Part shown: one piece after another, positions 44,612 to 55,907 of the stretch
Layout of the letters: every line of letters begins with the position of its first letter
Position numbering within the stretch: position 1 is the stretch's first letter
Assembly: GCA_941918925.1 (NCBI GenBank)
Contig: OW799237.1
Location: forward strand, 53,122,997-53,186,996
Reading direction: 5' to 3'
Source: Phyto melanocephala
Lineage: Eukaryota; Arthropoda; Insecta; Diptera; Rhinophoridae
DNA length: 64,000 bases
Notes under the pieces: generated by a model
What the model saw: the letters and a program-made list of their open reading frames with translations, nothing else
Told to the model about the DNA's origin: nothing
Databases searched by the model: none
Made by a program: the position numbers and the translations under genes

Positions 44612-45909
44612 AATCGCTAATTATATTACCTAGAATCTTCGAAAAAAAATTTTTTATCACACTTCAAGTTGATACGTTTTGCACCACCTTTTAATTAATG
44701 ACCCTTTACTGGATTTGACAATGCAGTCATTTGAAAATGAAAATGAAGCAAAAGCCTATAACCTGTTATGACAAATTAGGGCCAACCAATCTTTAATGTG
44801 TATAGTAGGAAATGAAAATATATGTGATAATGACACCCGCCAACGTTTTTTGTCATTAATCCTTACAAACTTTTACGCCTTAGATTAAATAGTCGAAATA
44901 GTAGTTTATGTAAGCCGTGGCTCGTTTACCTGTTGACCATCCCAGCAAATCGATTACAGTTGGTGCGTTCCTTTTCATACGGCGATGGACAAAGTGCTTC
45001 ATGATTACCACATTTTTTTATACCCGAATTTGCATGGGAGGAGACGATATGGTAAACTCCCATAAGGATGCACATATTCGTGCGGCTCCACATATGTGAC
45101 TCAGTGGTACATGCAACAAAATAATGGAAAAAAACTATAATTGAGAATGAAAATTGTTTTTTTTTTCAGCCCCTAGATGAATAACTTAATTTTTTTTTAA
45201 TAAAATAAGTAAAAACTACACGAGAATTAGAACAGTGCGATTGTGGGCAGATTCTCCTCTTTGAAAAGTAGTTCATCACGCGGCCAATGTTAAACCACAA
45301 GACAAATTTGCTTCGACAAGGTTTATAAAGCAGCAATTGTATTTAATGAACAGGAACACAATTAATAAATATTTCCCAACTCACAGTGTTCCACCGGTTT
45401 CACACAATGAGTTGGCTTTGTAAAGGTCACATTAGTTTCGACGAAGAGCCGCAATAAAATTTTTACTAATTTTAAATTCAAAAGAAAAAAAAAAAGAAAA
45501 GAACACCAAAATGAAAACAAGACTTCTTCTTTATTATTTTTTCTACAAATTCACATTAAGATGACAGCGCTCATATTACCAACATTTAAAATTTGGGATA
45601 AAAACACGGTTGCAAAAATTAAGTACTATACGCCATGTGCTCCACAAGCTGTATCCTGTAACGAAGATCTCTTCGATTTGTGACAGAAATGAGGCTACAC
45701 CTAATTGAAGAGGAAAATATAAAACAAAAATATTACACAATTGGCTCAGCGGACAGTAGATATTGAAACGCATACACAAAGAAGTAATTAAAGTAAAAAT
45801 AATATAGGGAAGTTCAAGTGGAACAAGGAAGAAAAGAAAGTAATAACGAGTATTCTTAAATTCCGGACAAAAGGCAGTAAAGCAACGTGGTGAGTATCAT
45901 TATTTTCTT
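44612..45909 (+). other. Gypsy-1 3' region, no recognised gene
   Basis: This resumes Gypsy-1 after the Gypsy-2 insertion. Short translated stretches exist, but no env or further pol motif is recognised. A purine-rich tract, 'aaggaagaaaagaaag' (about 45824-45840), may be near the polypurine tract or LTR start. Confidence 0.5.
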
Positions 45910-45984
45910 GTTAGAAAAAGAACCTACACATCCGACGAGTTAATGCCGTGCCACTTCCCCGAAACAACATACGGAGTCGTTACA
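45910..45984 (+). repeat. Gypsy-1 3' LTR, recognisable end
   Basis: From about 'agaaaaagaacctacacatc' to 'acggagtcgttaca'. It matches 33668-33755 except for the 15-bp duplication in the left copy. No matching sequence further upstream was found by eye. Confidence 0.7.
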
Positions 45985-46079
45985 TTAATAAGCAATTTTT
46001 TATGAAAAAAAACAAAAAAGTGATCTCAAGCTTGAAATTCATAAATTATTAATTAATTTCTGAAATAAAAACAATAATT

Positions 46080-48695
46080 TATTAATATTTTAAAGAGTTG
46101 GTACATTAAAAAAGATATTCGCTAATAGGAAATCAAAGCATATACATCCTTTTACTAAATTTAGAACAAACGTAACATTTAGCATTGTTCTCCGACTTTT
46201 TAAAGTTGGCAGCTTCACTAGGGCAAGTCTACTAGTATAAGGCGGCAGGTTTAACGAATTCCACTGCAAGCCACGAAGACAAAAAAGCAGAAATTGTTTT
46301 TGCACAGATTCAATTATTGTAAACATTGTAAGTTGGATCCCAAATTATTGAACCATACTGAAGAATTGTTATATATGGATCTGTAAACTCTTTCGCCCAA
46401 CGTTTTATGAATCCAAGGACAACACGTGCTTTATTAAGAGTTAAAGAGAAATGCTGAATAAAATTTAGTTTAGCATCTAATAAGATTCCAAGATCGGACA
46501 CGGATTCCAGCCTTTTTTACGTATAACCATTTAAAACATAATTAACTGTAATATAACATCTACGAAAGAAACATATATTTGCATTTTTCAGGGTTCAGCT
46601 CCATTAAATTAAATCTACACCATACATTAAAAGCATCTATATCCTTTTGTAAGAGGGTGTGATCGGCATAATTATTATAACTTAGGAATATTTTTACGTC
46701 GTCAGCACACATAATAACGTTTGAGAATTTAATAGTATTTGGTAGATCATTCATAAATAAGGAAAACAGAAATGGACCGAGATGACTTCCCTGAGAAACG
46801 CTAGAAACAACAGCTATTGGTTTAGAGATAATGTTCTTAAAACGAACATTTTGTTTTCTATTTGTCAAGTACGAATAAATCAACTTAGGGGAGTTCTGTG
46901 TTAATCCCATTACATCAAGTTTTTTTATTAGAAGTTTATGGTTAACTTTATCAAATGCTTTGCTGAAGTCGGTGTAAATAACATCAGTTTTCTTTTGTTC
47001 AATAAAACCTCGATTTACAAGCTTAGTAAACTGCAACAGATTTGTAAAAGTAACGAAAACCATGTTGTAAAGGAGACAATATAGATGTGACATGATGGCA
47101 AAGATGGTCAGTTATAATTTTCTCAAAAAGTTTAGGTGTTGTGCTAAGGTTAGCAATACCTCTATAATTAGCGATATTATTTCTGCAGCCAGACTTGAAT
47201 AATGTTATTATGAAAGAGTCCTTCCACATAGTAGGAAAATAACCGGATTTCATTGACATATTGAAAAGTATTGTAAGAGGAGAAATGAAAGCCTACGCAC
47301 ATTTAATAAGAAGGCTACTAGGAATTCCATCAGGGCCATATTTATAGGAGAATTTGAGATTTTTTAAACTGCAGAAAACCGTTAATTAATCAAGAAAAGG
47401 AATTGATATAACTGGATTTGATAATTCCATTAGTGGATAAGATTTTAAATCGTCGAATTTAGCTTCAGAATAAGTGGTAGAAAAGAAGTCAGCAAACAGA
47501 TTACTTATTATTAAGTCATCATCGGATTCAGAATTAAGGTACTTCATAACAGTTGGAAATGCAATTGTCCTCCTTTTGTAATTAACAAATTTGTAGAAGC
47601 TCTTTGGATCAGTTTTAAAATTTTGACGAATTTTATTTAAATAACTCAAGTAGCAAGACTGATTCATTGAATTATATTGTGCACGAATCACTGAATATTT
47701 GGCATAATCGATAGAATTTCCAGACTTTTTGTATATTATATAAAGCTTGTTCTTTTCACTTTTAACAGTAGAGAGATACTTGGAGTCCCACGGTGGGCCA
47801 GATTGTTTTGAAACAAAAGTTTTCGGAGTGGTTTGATTTATATATAAATAGATTTTATCATAAAACTTTTTAATTACGTTGTCGATATCGATACGATTAC
47901 CTAAAAAATTAGTATAACAAAGAAAATTTGGCCAGTTTGTGTTGTTTAAAAGTTCAATAAACTTTTTTCATTCAAATTAACAGATTTCAACGTAGAAAAG
48001 CTTGATAAACAGAAATTTTGATTTCAATCGTAGGATGGTAACAATCCTCCGGCTGAGAAATTGGATCCGAACAATTACTAGTTATATCAGTACAATTGTT
48101 AACAAAAACTAAATTTAATAGTTTAAAATTAACGTTGCAAATACCATTTAGCTGATAAAGATTAAGATCCATTAGCAAATTCACGAACTCTATATAATAC
48201 GTATTTATCCTTGACGTTGTCGGAATGAAATAACCATTATCAAATGAGAAATTCCATGATAAAAATGCCATATTAAAAGCTCCAAGAATGAAAAAAGAAT
48301 CGTTGTCATTAGCAGCTTTAACAATTTTTTTAATAGCTTCAGCATGTTCACGGTAAACAATCTCAGATGAATTTGGACTGATATAAGAAGAAGTGATGAA
48401 AATTTTCTTACGTTTCAACTTAATAACAACACCAATAAATTCAATGTTCAATGAAGAATCATCTAAAAACGCCTCAGAAGAAAGTTGACTGGAAACTGCA
48501 ATTATAACTCCACCTCCTCTGATACCACAACCACGATCACGTCTATAAATTTGATAATCACTACAGAGTATTTCAGTATTTAAAACATTTTCCATAAGCC
48601 ATGTTTCAGTAAACACAATAACGCTGTAGGTAAAAGCGAAGCTATTATTGAACAGGGCAGATAATTTTGTATTTAAGCCACGAACGTTTTGATAT
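46080..48695 (-). pseudogene. Jockey-type LINE ORF2: endonuclease and reverse transcriptase
   Basis: Minus-strand pieces read in order. The endonuclease (48616-47987) has 'VFTETWLMENVL' and 'FFILGAFNMAF'. A spacer with 'KTDPKSFYKFVNYKRR' is at 47691-47386. The polymerase follows with 'GYFPTMWKDSFIITLFKSG', 'DVIYTDFSKAFDKVNHKLL' (Asp), 'SVSQGSHLGPFLFSLFMNDL' and 'NVIMCADDVKIFL'. The catalytic motif reads CADD instead of YADD. The thumb 'FIKRWAKEFTDPYIT' and C-terminal blocks follow to 46090. There are at least four frameshifts or stops. The N-terminal end continues at 63271. Confidence 0.88.
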
Positions 48696-49223
48696 TGTTA
48701 CAGATTTATTTTTAAATCGCTTAATTTACATTATAATTTATTTTAGTTGTAGTAGTTAAAGTTACTGTAGTTGTATTTGTATTAGTTTATTTTGCTGATT
48801 TTTCGAACATGATGTTTGTTGTTATGTGTAGCATACTTTTAGGCACTTCTATTATTCGTACCTATTACTTAACGTCTTAATTTAAATTTAACGGTTTTCG
48901 AATGTACTAGAATGTACATACGAGAACTTTGTCGAATGTTACCGAACACCACTATGTTACTATAAATAGCCGAACAACACAGCTAACATGATCAGTATTA
49001 CAATAGAGCTTGTAAAGTGCGTATCAAAGTGAGTTTGATAATAAAAGTGTATAACCATAAGTGTAATAAGTAAAGTGATATAAGAACAATATTTGAGTGT
49101 ATTTAAATAAATAAAGTGCTCTTAATTTTATAACTAATTTCAACTGTTTTTGATTGCAATAAAAGAACTCAAAGTTTATTTAAAGGAAGTAAACCAACGT
49201 TTATAAAAGGTATAAACGTAACA
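48696..49223 (+). repeat. Gypsy-3 5' LTR
   Basis: About 528 bp, 'tgttacagattta' to 'ataaacgtaaca', with TGTTAC/GTAACA inverted ends. It contains TATAAATA at 48961-48968 and an initiator-like TCAGT at 48993-48996. AATAAA signals occur near 49110. The 3' part, 'caactgtttttgattgcaat', is found again only at 63188. Confidence 0.9.
48961..48997 (+). promoter_or_regulatory. Gypsy-3 LTR core promoter
   Basis: TATAAATA at 48961-48968 lies about 30 bases upstream of ATCAGTA (48991-48997), which fits the arthropod initiator TCAGT. The same pair occurs in the 3' LTR near 54410-54445. It is lost from the third LTR at about 62450, where 'tactataaatagcc' is reduced to 'tagcc'. Confidence 0.65.
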
Positions 49224-49225
49224 AC

Positions 49226-49241
49226 TGGTGTCAGAAGTGGG
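49226..49241 (+). promoter_or_regulatory. Gypsy-3 primer-binding site
   Basis: TGGTGTCAGAAGTGGG begins two bases after the LTR end. Position and the TGG start define it; the primer tRNA is not assigned. Confidence 0.75.
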
Positions 49242-49261
49242 ATTGCATTATAACAAAAGAA

Positions 49262-50685
49262 ATGAAATTTAAGGAGCTTAAAGTTGAACAACTCAAGAAA
49301 GAATTGAGTAAGCTGGCTTTGTTGACAACATGTAATAAAGTAGAATTGCAAAAGAGACTTCTAGATGAATTTAAGCGGCGTAATATTGACATTGATGGTT
49401 ACGAGTTTGAAGAAAAAGAAGAAATGGAAGTTTCCACTCGAGCAACCACAAACAACATGAAGTTCAGTACAATGCTTGCAGCAATGATGGAAAAAATGGA
49501 ACTTAACAGTCAAGAATTATTAGCTGAAGTTAAAGTTGAAGTTCAAGAAACTTCTAGAGCTAATAACGAAAAATTATTAGCCGAAGTTCAAGAAACTTCT
49601 AGAGCTAATAATGAAAAATTATTAGCCGAAGTTCAAGAAAATTCTAGAGCTAATAATGAAAAATTATTAGCTGAAGTTAAAGAAGATATACAAGAAACAG
49701 CTAGAGCTACGAACGAGAAACTTCAGGAAATTTCTGAAGCTGTCAATAACAGAGTAGAGGGCATTGAAAAGCATGTCAGTAAAATAGATAAAAAACTGTC
49801 TGATCTTGAAAATGACATCGGAGCACAGGCTAGAGATGTTGACGAAAAATTGCAGTTGCAAGTTAAAAACATTAACGAAAAATTTAAAAATTTGGAAATA
49901 AAAATTAATGATCTTCAATGTCATGAGGGACCAGTGCGAATAATTCCAGAAATATCTAGTAGAATAAAAGCCCCTACTTTTGATGGTAGTACACCATTTA
50001 ATGTTTTTAAGTTTCAGTTTGAGACAGTTGCCAATAGAATGTATATAGAGTTGATTTTGGCGTTAAAAGGCAACGCAGCGCAAGTCTTGGAAAGCATACC
50101 TATTGGCTGCAGAGAAAACTATGATGACATAATGGTTGCACTACAACGTAAGACGAGCACAAACGAGATATATACCGAATGGAATTACGAGGCAGAACAC
50201 AGAAAGCTAACGAGTCATTACAAGATTTCGCAACGGAGATCGAGCGTTTGGTGCAGCTGACATATCCAGGTGAAAATCACCCATTTTTGGATCGGTTTAA
50301 AATTGAAACGTTTGTAAATGGAATACGTGATCCAGAAATAAAGCACGCGGTGTTTGGCACACATAAATCGACGTTTGCAGAAAGAGTTTCATATGCACTA
50401 ACACAGGAAACTGCAGAATTGCTTTCTCAGCCGCAGATATATAAGGTGCGAAATCTTGAAATTTCTACAGAAATGGAAAGAGATGAAGTAAGAGATTTAA
50501 AGGCTCGTATACAGGCGTTAGAGGAAAAGCAAGGCAAAGGCAGAGCCAAATGTTACAATTGCGGCAAGAGTGGACATTTTCAACGTAATTGCAAAGCACC
50601 AAGGAAGAGGGCTAGATCTATTTCGCCACCTAGAAACAGCAAACGGGCGAACACGAAATCATCAAATGAGTCACCGTTAAACTAA
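49262..50685 (+). pseudogene. Gypsy-3 Gag: SAP-like N-terminus, coiled coil, capsid, zinc knuckle
   Basis: ATG at 49262. Residues 1-40 ('KVEQLKKELSKLALLTTCNK', then 'VELQKRLLDEF') resemble the SAP DNA-binding helix-extended-helix motif. A predicted coiled coil follows, built partly from three 45-bp tandem repeats (49538-49672; 15-residue unit with 'SRANNEKLLAEVQE'). The capsid region starts at 'IKAPTFDGSTPFNVFKFQFE' (about 49966). A frameshift near 50200 moves the reading frame to 50179-50685. The single knuckle is 'CYNCGKSGHFQRNC' (about 50552-50595), followed by a basic tail. Confidence 0.85.
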
Positions 50686-50753
50686 AACGAGCTAGCACTA
50701 CGGGGCAAGAGCTAGCTCCCACAACCGAGGGCCCCACAATCTCTATATCAGTT

Positions 50754-51479
50754 ATGCAGCAGAAAAATAGCAACCTTACTGCTTGTGGGTATATCAATGG
50801 TCGAAGGCATATTTTTACCATAGACACAGGTGCATCGCAGTCTATTATCAGGCCCGATTTAGTAAAGAACACAATCGAACCGTTATGTGGCGTAAGTCTG
50901 CGAACAGCCACTGGGGAGCCTGCTACTGTCTATGGTAAAATAAACGTAAATGTAACTGTTGCCAACATAAGTGTCAATCATGTATTCATCGTTGCCGACA
51001 TTGTGGACGAAGTAATCATCGGTGCAGATTTTATGATTAGTCATGGCATTAGTCTGCACATGGGGCAGAAGGTAATGAATTGGAGGAATGTCGAAATACC
51101 CCTAGATGTTGGTTATGAAAATAAGGTGCATGTAAGGAAACTAGTTGCTACAGAATATGAGAAAATACCACCACAGTCAGAAAGTGTAGTATGGGCGCGT
51201 ATAGAGGGAGATCGTGTGGACAACCGGTTGTGGGTGGTAGAACAGACAGATATAAAAAGTGACTTAATAACAGCAAAAGCCCTTGTCAAAACCACCAATG
51301 ACGGAAGAGTCCCTGTAAGAGTGCTTAACCTTTCCGCCTATGAAAAAGTCGTCAAACCAAAATTCGAATTAGGTCAATGTGCTAAAGCTGAGGCAATAAT
51401 TAACTGCGAAATGAAATCGGGTCCTGTCAGTATGTCAAACAAAGAGCAGGAGATGCTAGCAGAATACGTAGAGAAGTGA
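50754..51479 (+). pseudogene. Gypsy-3 protease and RT linker
   Basis: 'HIFTIDTGASQSIIRPDLV' (about 50808-50865) is the aspartic protease with intact D-T-G. 'DEVIIGADFMISHGISL' is its conserved end. The frame continues into the protease-polymerase spacer and stops with TGA at 51477-51479. The next codons in the same frame still read like pol. Confidence 0.87.
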
Positions 51480-52350
51480 GTTAAAGGATTATCGCCGTCC
51501 GATAGGAATAAAGCAAAACTGCTACTCAGAAAACATGCAACCATCTTCGCTCTGAAAGGTCAACATCAAGGTAGAACATCACTTGTGAAACATCAGATAA
51601 ATACCGGCGATGCAAGGCCTATAAAACAAGCTCCTAGAAGTATTCCTCTAGCAAAGCGTAATGAAGTCAAAGAACTTGTCAACGAAATGGAGCAGAATGG
51701 AGTAATAGAACCTTCTTCAAGTCCTTGGAGCTCACCGGTAGTTTTGGTTAAAAAGAAAGATGGCAGCACAAGATTTTGCGTCGATTATAGAAAACTGAAT
51801 GACGTCACGAAGAAGGACAGTTATCCACTACCAAGGATAGATGACACTCTGGACACGCTAGCAGGAACAAAATGGTTCTCTACATTAGACCTGCAAAGTG
51901 GTTATTGGCAAGTAGAAATATCTGTTAGAGATAAGGAGAAAACAGCTTTTAGTGCAAGTGACGGGCTATGGCAATTTAACGTGATGCCATTTGGACTATG
52001 CAACGCTCCAGCCACATTCGAGCGATTAATGGAACGCGTATTAAGGGGACTTCATTGGAAGACATGCCTGGTGTATCTTGATGACATAATTGTCATGGGT
52101 AAAAGTTTTGACGATCACCTGAAAAATCTAGAAGAAGTTCCTCAACGAATATCAGTGGCTGGACTTAAATTAAGTGTAAAGAAATGTGCATTGTTCCAAA
52201 AATAGGTTAAATACTTGGGGCATCGAGTAGCAGAGGATGGTATATCAACTGACGAAGATAAAGTCCAAACTCTGAAGGACTGGCCTCGCCCGAAAAATCT
52301 TCATGAGTTACGTAGTTTTCTAGGCCTCTGTACCTACTACAGGAGATTTG
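51480..52350 (+). pseudogene. Gypsy-3 reverse transcriptase
   Basis: Motifs in order are 'PWSSPVVLVKKKDGSTRFCV', 'FSTLDLQSGYWQVEIS' (Asp), 'FGLCNAPATFERLME' and 'CLVYLDDIIVMG' (DD, about 52067-52100). A TAG at 52203-52205 interrupts the thumb before 'VKYLGHRVAEDGIST'. The catalytic residues are intact. Confidence 0.9.
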
Positions 52351-53231
52351 TGCCGAATTTTGCTAGTGTCGCTGTATTGGATAGCGATGCGAGTGGCTAT
52401 GGGATAGGTGGTGTTCTTTCGCAAATTGTCAACGGAACAGAAAGGGTCATAGGCTTCTACAGTCGGACACTCTCGAAGCCTGGAAGAAATTATTGTGTAA
52501 CACGACGAGAGCTTCTGGCAGTTGTGGAGTGTGTAAAGCATTACCACAAATTTCTGTACGGACAACACTTCGAACTAAGAACCGATCACTCTGCACTCAG
52601 ATGGTTGCTACAATTTAAACAACCGGAAGGACAGCTAGCACGTTGGATTGAACGTCTCCAGAGCTACGATTTCAGCATTGAGCACAGAAAGGGCACTAAA
52701 CATAGAAATGCAGATGCACTCTCCCGAAGACCGTGCAGATTGGAGTGCAAACATTGTGCAAAATTTGAAGGAAAAGAATGTGTCGTTGACGTTCGACTAA
52801 CACATATAGAGGCAAGTGACGACTGGTCAACGGCGCAAAGAGACGATCCCATACTGGCAAAAATTATGTCAGCAAAGGAGGAAGACAAAAGGCCAACCCT
52901 TAACCAAATATCAGCGGAAAGTCCACTGATGAAATCATACTGGGCGCTATGGAATAGTCTGCAGGTTATTAAGGGGTGCCTTTATTGCAAATGGGAAAGT
53001 ACTGATGGTAAATCGACAACAAATCTGATTGTGGTGCCATCCTCTAAAGTCAAAGAGGTATTGAAGGAGTTTCATAATGGTTCAAGTGGTGGTCATCTTA
53101 GTGTAACAAAAACCATAGAAAAGATAAAGCGACGTTTCTATTGGGTTGGGTGTCAACAATCTGTAGCTGATTGGATAGCAAATTGCGCACAATGTATCGC
53201 AGCCAAGGGCCCAGTAAGACGGAGTCGATGA
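52215..53231 (+). pseudogene. Gypsy-3 RNase H and integrase zinc region, with internal deletion
   Basis: The thumb block 'FLGLCTYYRRFVPNFASVA' is joined directly to 'VLDSDASGYGIGGVLSQ', the first RNase H motif. The 50-70 residues that normally separate them are missing, so an in-frame deletion has occurred at about 52370. RNase H then continues with 'RRELLAVVECVKHYHKFLYG', 'FELRTDHSALRWLL' and 'KGTKHRNADALSRR'. The integrase zinc region ends 'WIANCAQCIAAKGP'. A TGA at 53229 stops the frame. Confidence 0.88.
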
Positions 53232-54162
53232 GCGCTGCAGCAGTACAATTCAGGTGCTCCCTTTGAGCGAATAGCGATGGATATAGCAGGCCCTTTTCCT
53301 GTCAGTGAGGCTGGAAACCGTTACGTTCTAGTTGTAATCGACTATTTTAGCAAATGGCCAGAGGTTTACGCAATACCAAACCAAGAACCTAAAACTGTCG
53401 TAAACGCATTTGTGAACAACTGGGTGTGCCGCTATGGAGTTCCGCTTGAGCTACATTCTGATGACGGAAGAAATTTTGAATCTGCGATATTCCAGGAAAT
53501 GTGCGAACTATACGGTATCCGAAAAACGAGGACTACGCCACTGCATCCACAATCTGACGGCATGGTCGAGAGATTTAACCGCACGTTGGAGGAACACTTG
53601 AGAAAAGTTGTCAGTGCACACCCAAAGGGACTGGGATGAGCACATACCAAAATTTCTATTGGCATACAAGTCAGCCGTTCATGACTCTACCTCCCGAACA
53701 CCTGCAAAAATTATGTTCGGAACCGAGCTGAAACTGCCAGGTGATCTAGAATTCGGTATTAATCCCTCGACTATAGATGAGCACGAAGAAGACACTTCAA
53801 GGGGACAAAAAGATTTAGACGAAATTCATGAATTCGTTCGTGGCCGAATAAAAATGACCAGCGACAAGATGAAGGCCAGATATGACAGAGCAGCAGATTC
53901 TGAAGGCTTTAATGAGGGTCAGCTAGTTCTACGATATAACCCACAACGGAAAAAAGGACTGTTTCCTAAACTGCAAACTCATTGGGATGGGCCGTATAAG
54001 GTGATAAAAAGAATAAATGATGTTGTGTATAGAATACAGAAGTACAATAGCCCAAGATCAAAGATGAAAGTGGTTCATCTCGAGCGCCTCGCTAAGTACG
54101 GAAAAAGTGAATTTGTGCCTATTCGGGAAGAACAGGCGGTAGTGTTACAGATTTATTTTTAA
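53232..54162 (+). pseudogene. Gypsy-3 integrase
   Basis: Core motifs are 'AMDIAGPFPVSEAGNRYVLV' (Asp), 'ELHSDDGRNFES' (Asp) and 'PQSDGMVERFNRTLEEHL' (Glu). A frameshift near 53630 moves the frame to 53608-54162, which has the C-terminal 'LPKLQTHWDGPYKVIKRIND' block (chromatin-contact/GPY-like region). The frame runs into the 3' LTR, closing at 54160-54162. Confidence 0.88.
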
Positions 54163-54588
54163 ATCGCTTAATTTACATTATAATTTATTTTAGTTGTAGT
54201 AGTTAAAGTTACTGTAGTTGTATTTGTATTAGTTTATTTTGCTGATTTTTCGAACATGATGTTTGTTGTTATGTGTAGCATACTTTTAGGCACTTCTATT
54301 ATTCGTACCTATTACTTAACGTCTTAATTTAAATTTAACGGTTTTCGAATGTACTAGAATGTACATACGAGAACTTTGTCGAATGTTACCGAACACCACT
54401 ATGTTACTATAAATAGCCGAACAACACAGCTAACATGATCAGTAGTACAATAGAGCTTGTAAAGTGCGTATCAAAGTGAGTTTGATAATAAAAGTGTATA
54501 ACCATAAGTGTAATAAGTAAAGTGATATTAGAACAATATTTGAGTGTATTTAAATAAATAAAGTGCTCTTAATTTTATAACTAATTTC
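54143..54588 (+). repeat. Gypsy-3 3' LTR, truncated
   Basis: It matches 48696-49141 with two substitutions noticed ('agtagtac' for 'agtattac', 'gatattag' for 'gatataag'). It breaks off at 'ataactaatttca', where DINE-1-like sequence begins. Confidence 0.9.
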
Positions 54589-54690
54589 ATCCCATATGAA
54601 ATACGTATACGTATGTATGTTAAAAAAACGAAAAAAAAAAAAAAATTTAAAAAAAAATTTAAAAAAAATTAAAAAAAAAATTATTATATA
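54589..54690 (+). repeat. DINE-1-like fragment F
   Basis: 'tcccatatgaaatacgtata' and the A-rich middle only. It is the internal part of a DINE-1-like copy that lost its ATTCGGC end where it meets the Gypsy-3 LTR. Confidence 0.6.
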
Positions 54691-54883
54691 GGGTGTTTTT
54701 TTAAGCCCGATAAAACTTGAAATTGTAAAAAATAACACAAAAAACTAAATTGTAATCAAAAATTGTTTTTTATTCGAAAGATCAATACGTGACATTAACA
54801 TTTGAAAATAATTTCGGGCATATGGGCACCGCGGCTGTTCTTGACGAAGCGCATTCTGGACTATGTCGGGACTATACCCTTCA
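54691..54883. repeat. Transposon end fragment with TAGGGTG terminus
   Basis: 'tagggtgtttttttaagccc' opens the stretch. Further on come 'attcgaaagatcaatacgtg' and 'gcaccgcggctgttcttgac'. The style recalls insect repeats with GGGTGTTTTTTT ends, but I cannot assign a family. It separates two DINE-1-like pieces. Confidence 0.4.
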
Positions 54884-55606
54884 CCTGTGGTGCACAAGGG
54901 TATATATAGCTTTGTCATTCCGTTTGTAATTTCTACAATTTTCATTTCCGACCCCATAAAGTATATATTTTCTGAAAGCTTATGAATAGAGGAGTCGATT
55001 AAGCCCTGACCGTCTGTCCGTCTGTCCGTGTGTTGGTTGAAATCAACTTTTAGAAGCAACTATATGTTCCTCAGATCTGTATATGGTATCAATCTCTTGG
55101 AAATATCCAGGAATGAATCGCTATTGAAATTCAGCACAATCGCCCCATAACTTTCTGAGATATGAGCAAAAAAACACGACCACCTCGTTTTTTTTCACAA
55201 TTACAACAACAACATACATACATACATACATACATACATACATGTAAAAAACATACCAAACAAAAAAAATTAAAAAAAAAAAAATATTAAAAATAAGAAA
55301 AAAATAATAAAAAACTACAAAAAAAAAATTTAAAAAAAAATGTTTAAAAATTTTTCTAAAAAAAATTTTTAAAAAAATTTAAAAAAAATATAAAAAAAAA
55401 ATAATAAAATATAAAAAATATATTAAATAAAATAAAATAAAATTTTTTTGGCTCAGCTGGGATTCGATGCCACATTTACTCTAACGTGTACGTATGCATG
55501 TATTTCATATGGGATGAATGGTGACACAAACTACTGTTATTGAATGACTACACGTTGTGAAGGGTATATAAGATTCGGCACGGCCGAATATAGCGCTCTT
55601 GCTTGT
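54884..55606 (-). repeat. DINE-1-like repeat, copy G
   Basis: A full-length copy from 'atacccttcacctgtggtgc' to 'ggcacggccgaatatagcgc' then 'tcttgcttgtt'. It includes CATA microsatellite (about 55212-55240), long A tracts and 'ggctcagctgggattcgatg'. Confidence 0.8.
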
Positions 55607-55907
55607 TCACTGTGTGAAGGGTATAAAAATAATAAAAAATACTACAAAAAAAAATTTAAAAAAAAAAAATTTTCTAAAAAAATTTTTTAAAAAAATAAAA
55701 AAAAATAATAAAATATAAATAATATATTAAAAAAAATAAAATTTTTTTGGCTCAGTTGGGATTCGATGCCACATTTATTCTAACGTGTACGTATGTACGT
55801 ATTTTATATGAGATGAATGGTGATACAAACAATTGTTATTGCATGACTACACGTTGTGAAGGGTATATAAGATTCGGCACGGCCGAATATAGCACTGTTA
55901 CTTGTTT
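55607..55907 (-). repeat. DINE-1-like repeat, copy H (partial)
   Basis: It starts inside the A-rich middle after 'tgtgtgaagggtataaaaat' and ends 'ggcacggccgaatatagcac' then 'tgttacttgtttt'. It lacks the GTCGGAAATG core and is tandem to copy G. Confidence 0.75.

Larger units (their letters stand above)
33668..45984 (+). mobile_element. Gypsy-1: old, broken Gypsy-type LTR retrotransposon
   Basis: The 3' parts of two LTRs match: 33668-33755 and about 45910-45984, both ending 'catacggagtcgttaca'. The left copy has a 15-bp duplication ('ctgctagcgtgccac'). The 5' limits of the LTRs could not be set. A tRNA-Lys-type primer-binding site, gag, protease, reverse transcriptase, RNase H and integrase follow in Gypsy order. 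A LINE (35026-35827) and Gypsy-2 (40130-44606) are inserted in it. All coding parts carry stops. Confidence 0.8.
48696..54588 (+). mobile_element. Gypsy-3: LTR retrotransposon with SAP-like Gag
   Basis: The 5' LTR (48696-49223), primer-binding site, gag, protease, reverse transcriptase, RNase H, integrase and a 3' LTR (54143-54588) are in Gypsy order. The 3' LTR lacks its last 80 bp or so and runs into DINE-1-like sequence. The two LTRs differ at only two of about 446 shared positions by eye, yet pol carries three stops, frameshifts and a deletion. The 5' target copy GATAT (48691-48695) matches GATAT at 63271-63275, beyond a third LTR. Confidence 0.9.

Noticed and set aside
44612..45500. env gene of Gypsy-1
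   Set aside because: No signal peptide, membrane segment or furin-like site in any sustained frame.
49538..49672. Tandem repeats as a CRISPR-like array
   Set aside because: The units are contiguous 45-bp in-frame repeats without spacers, inside gag.
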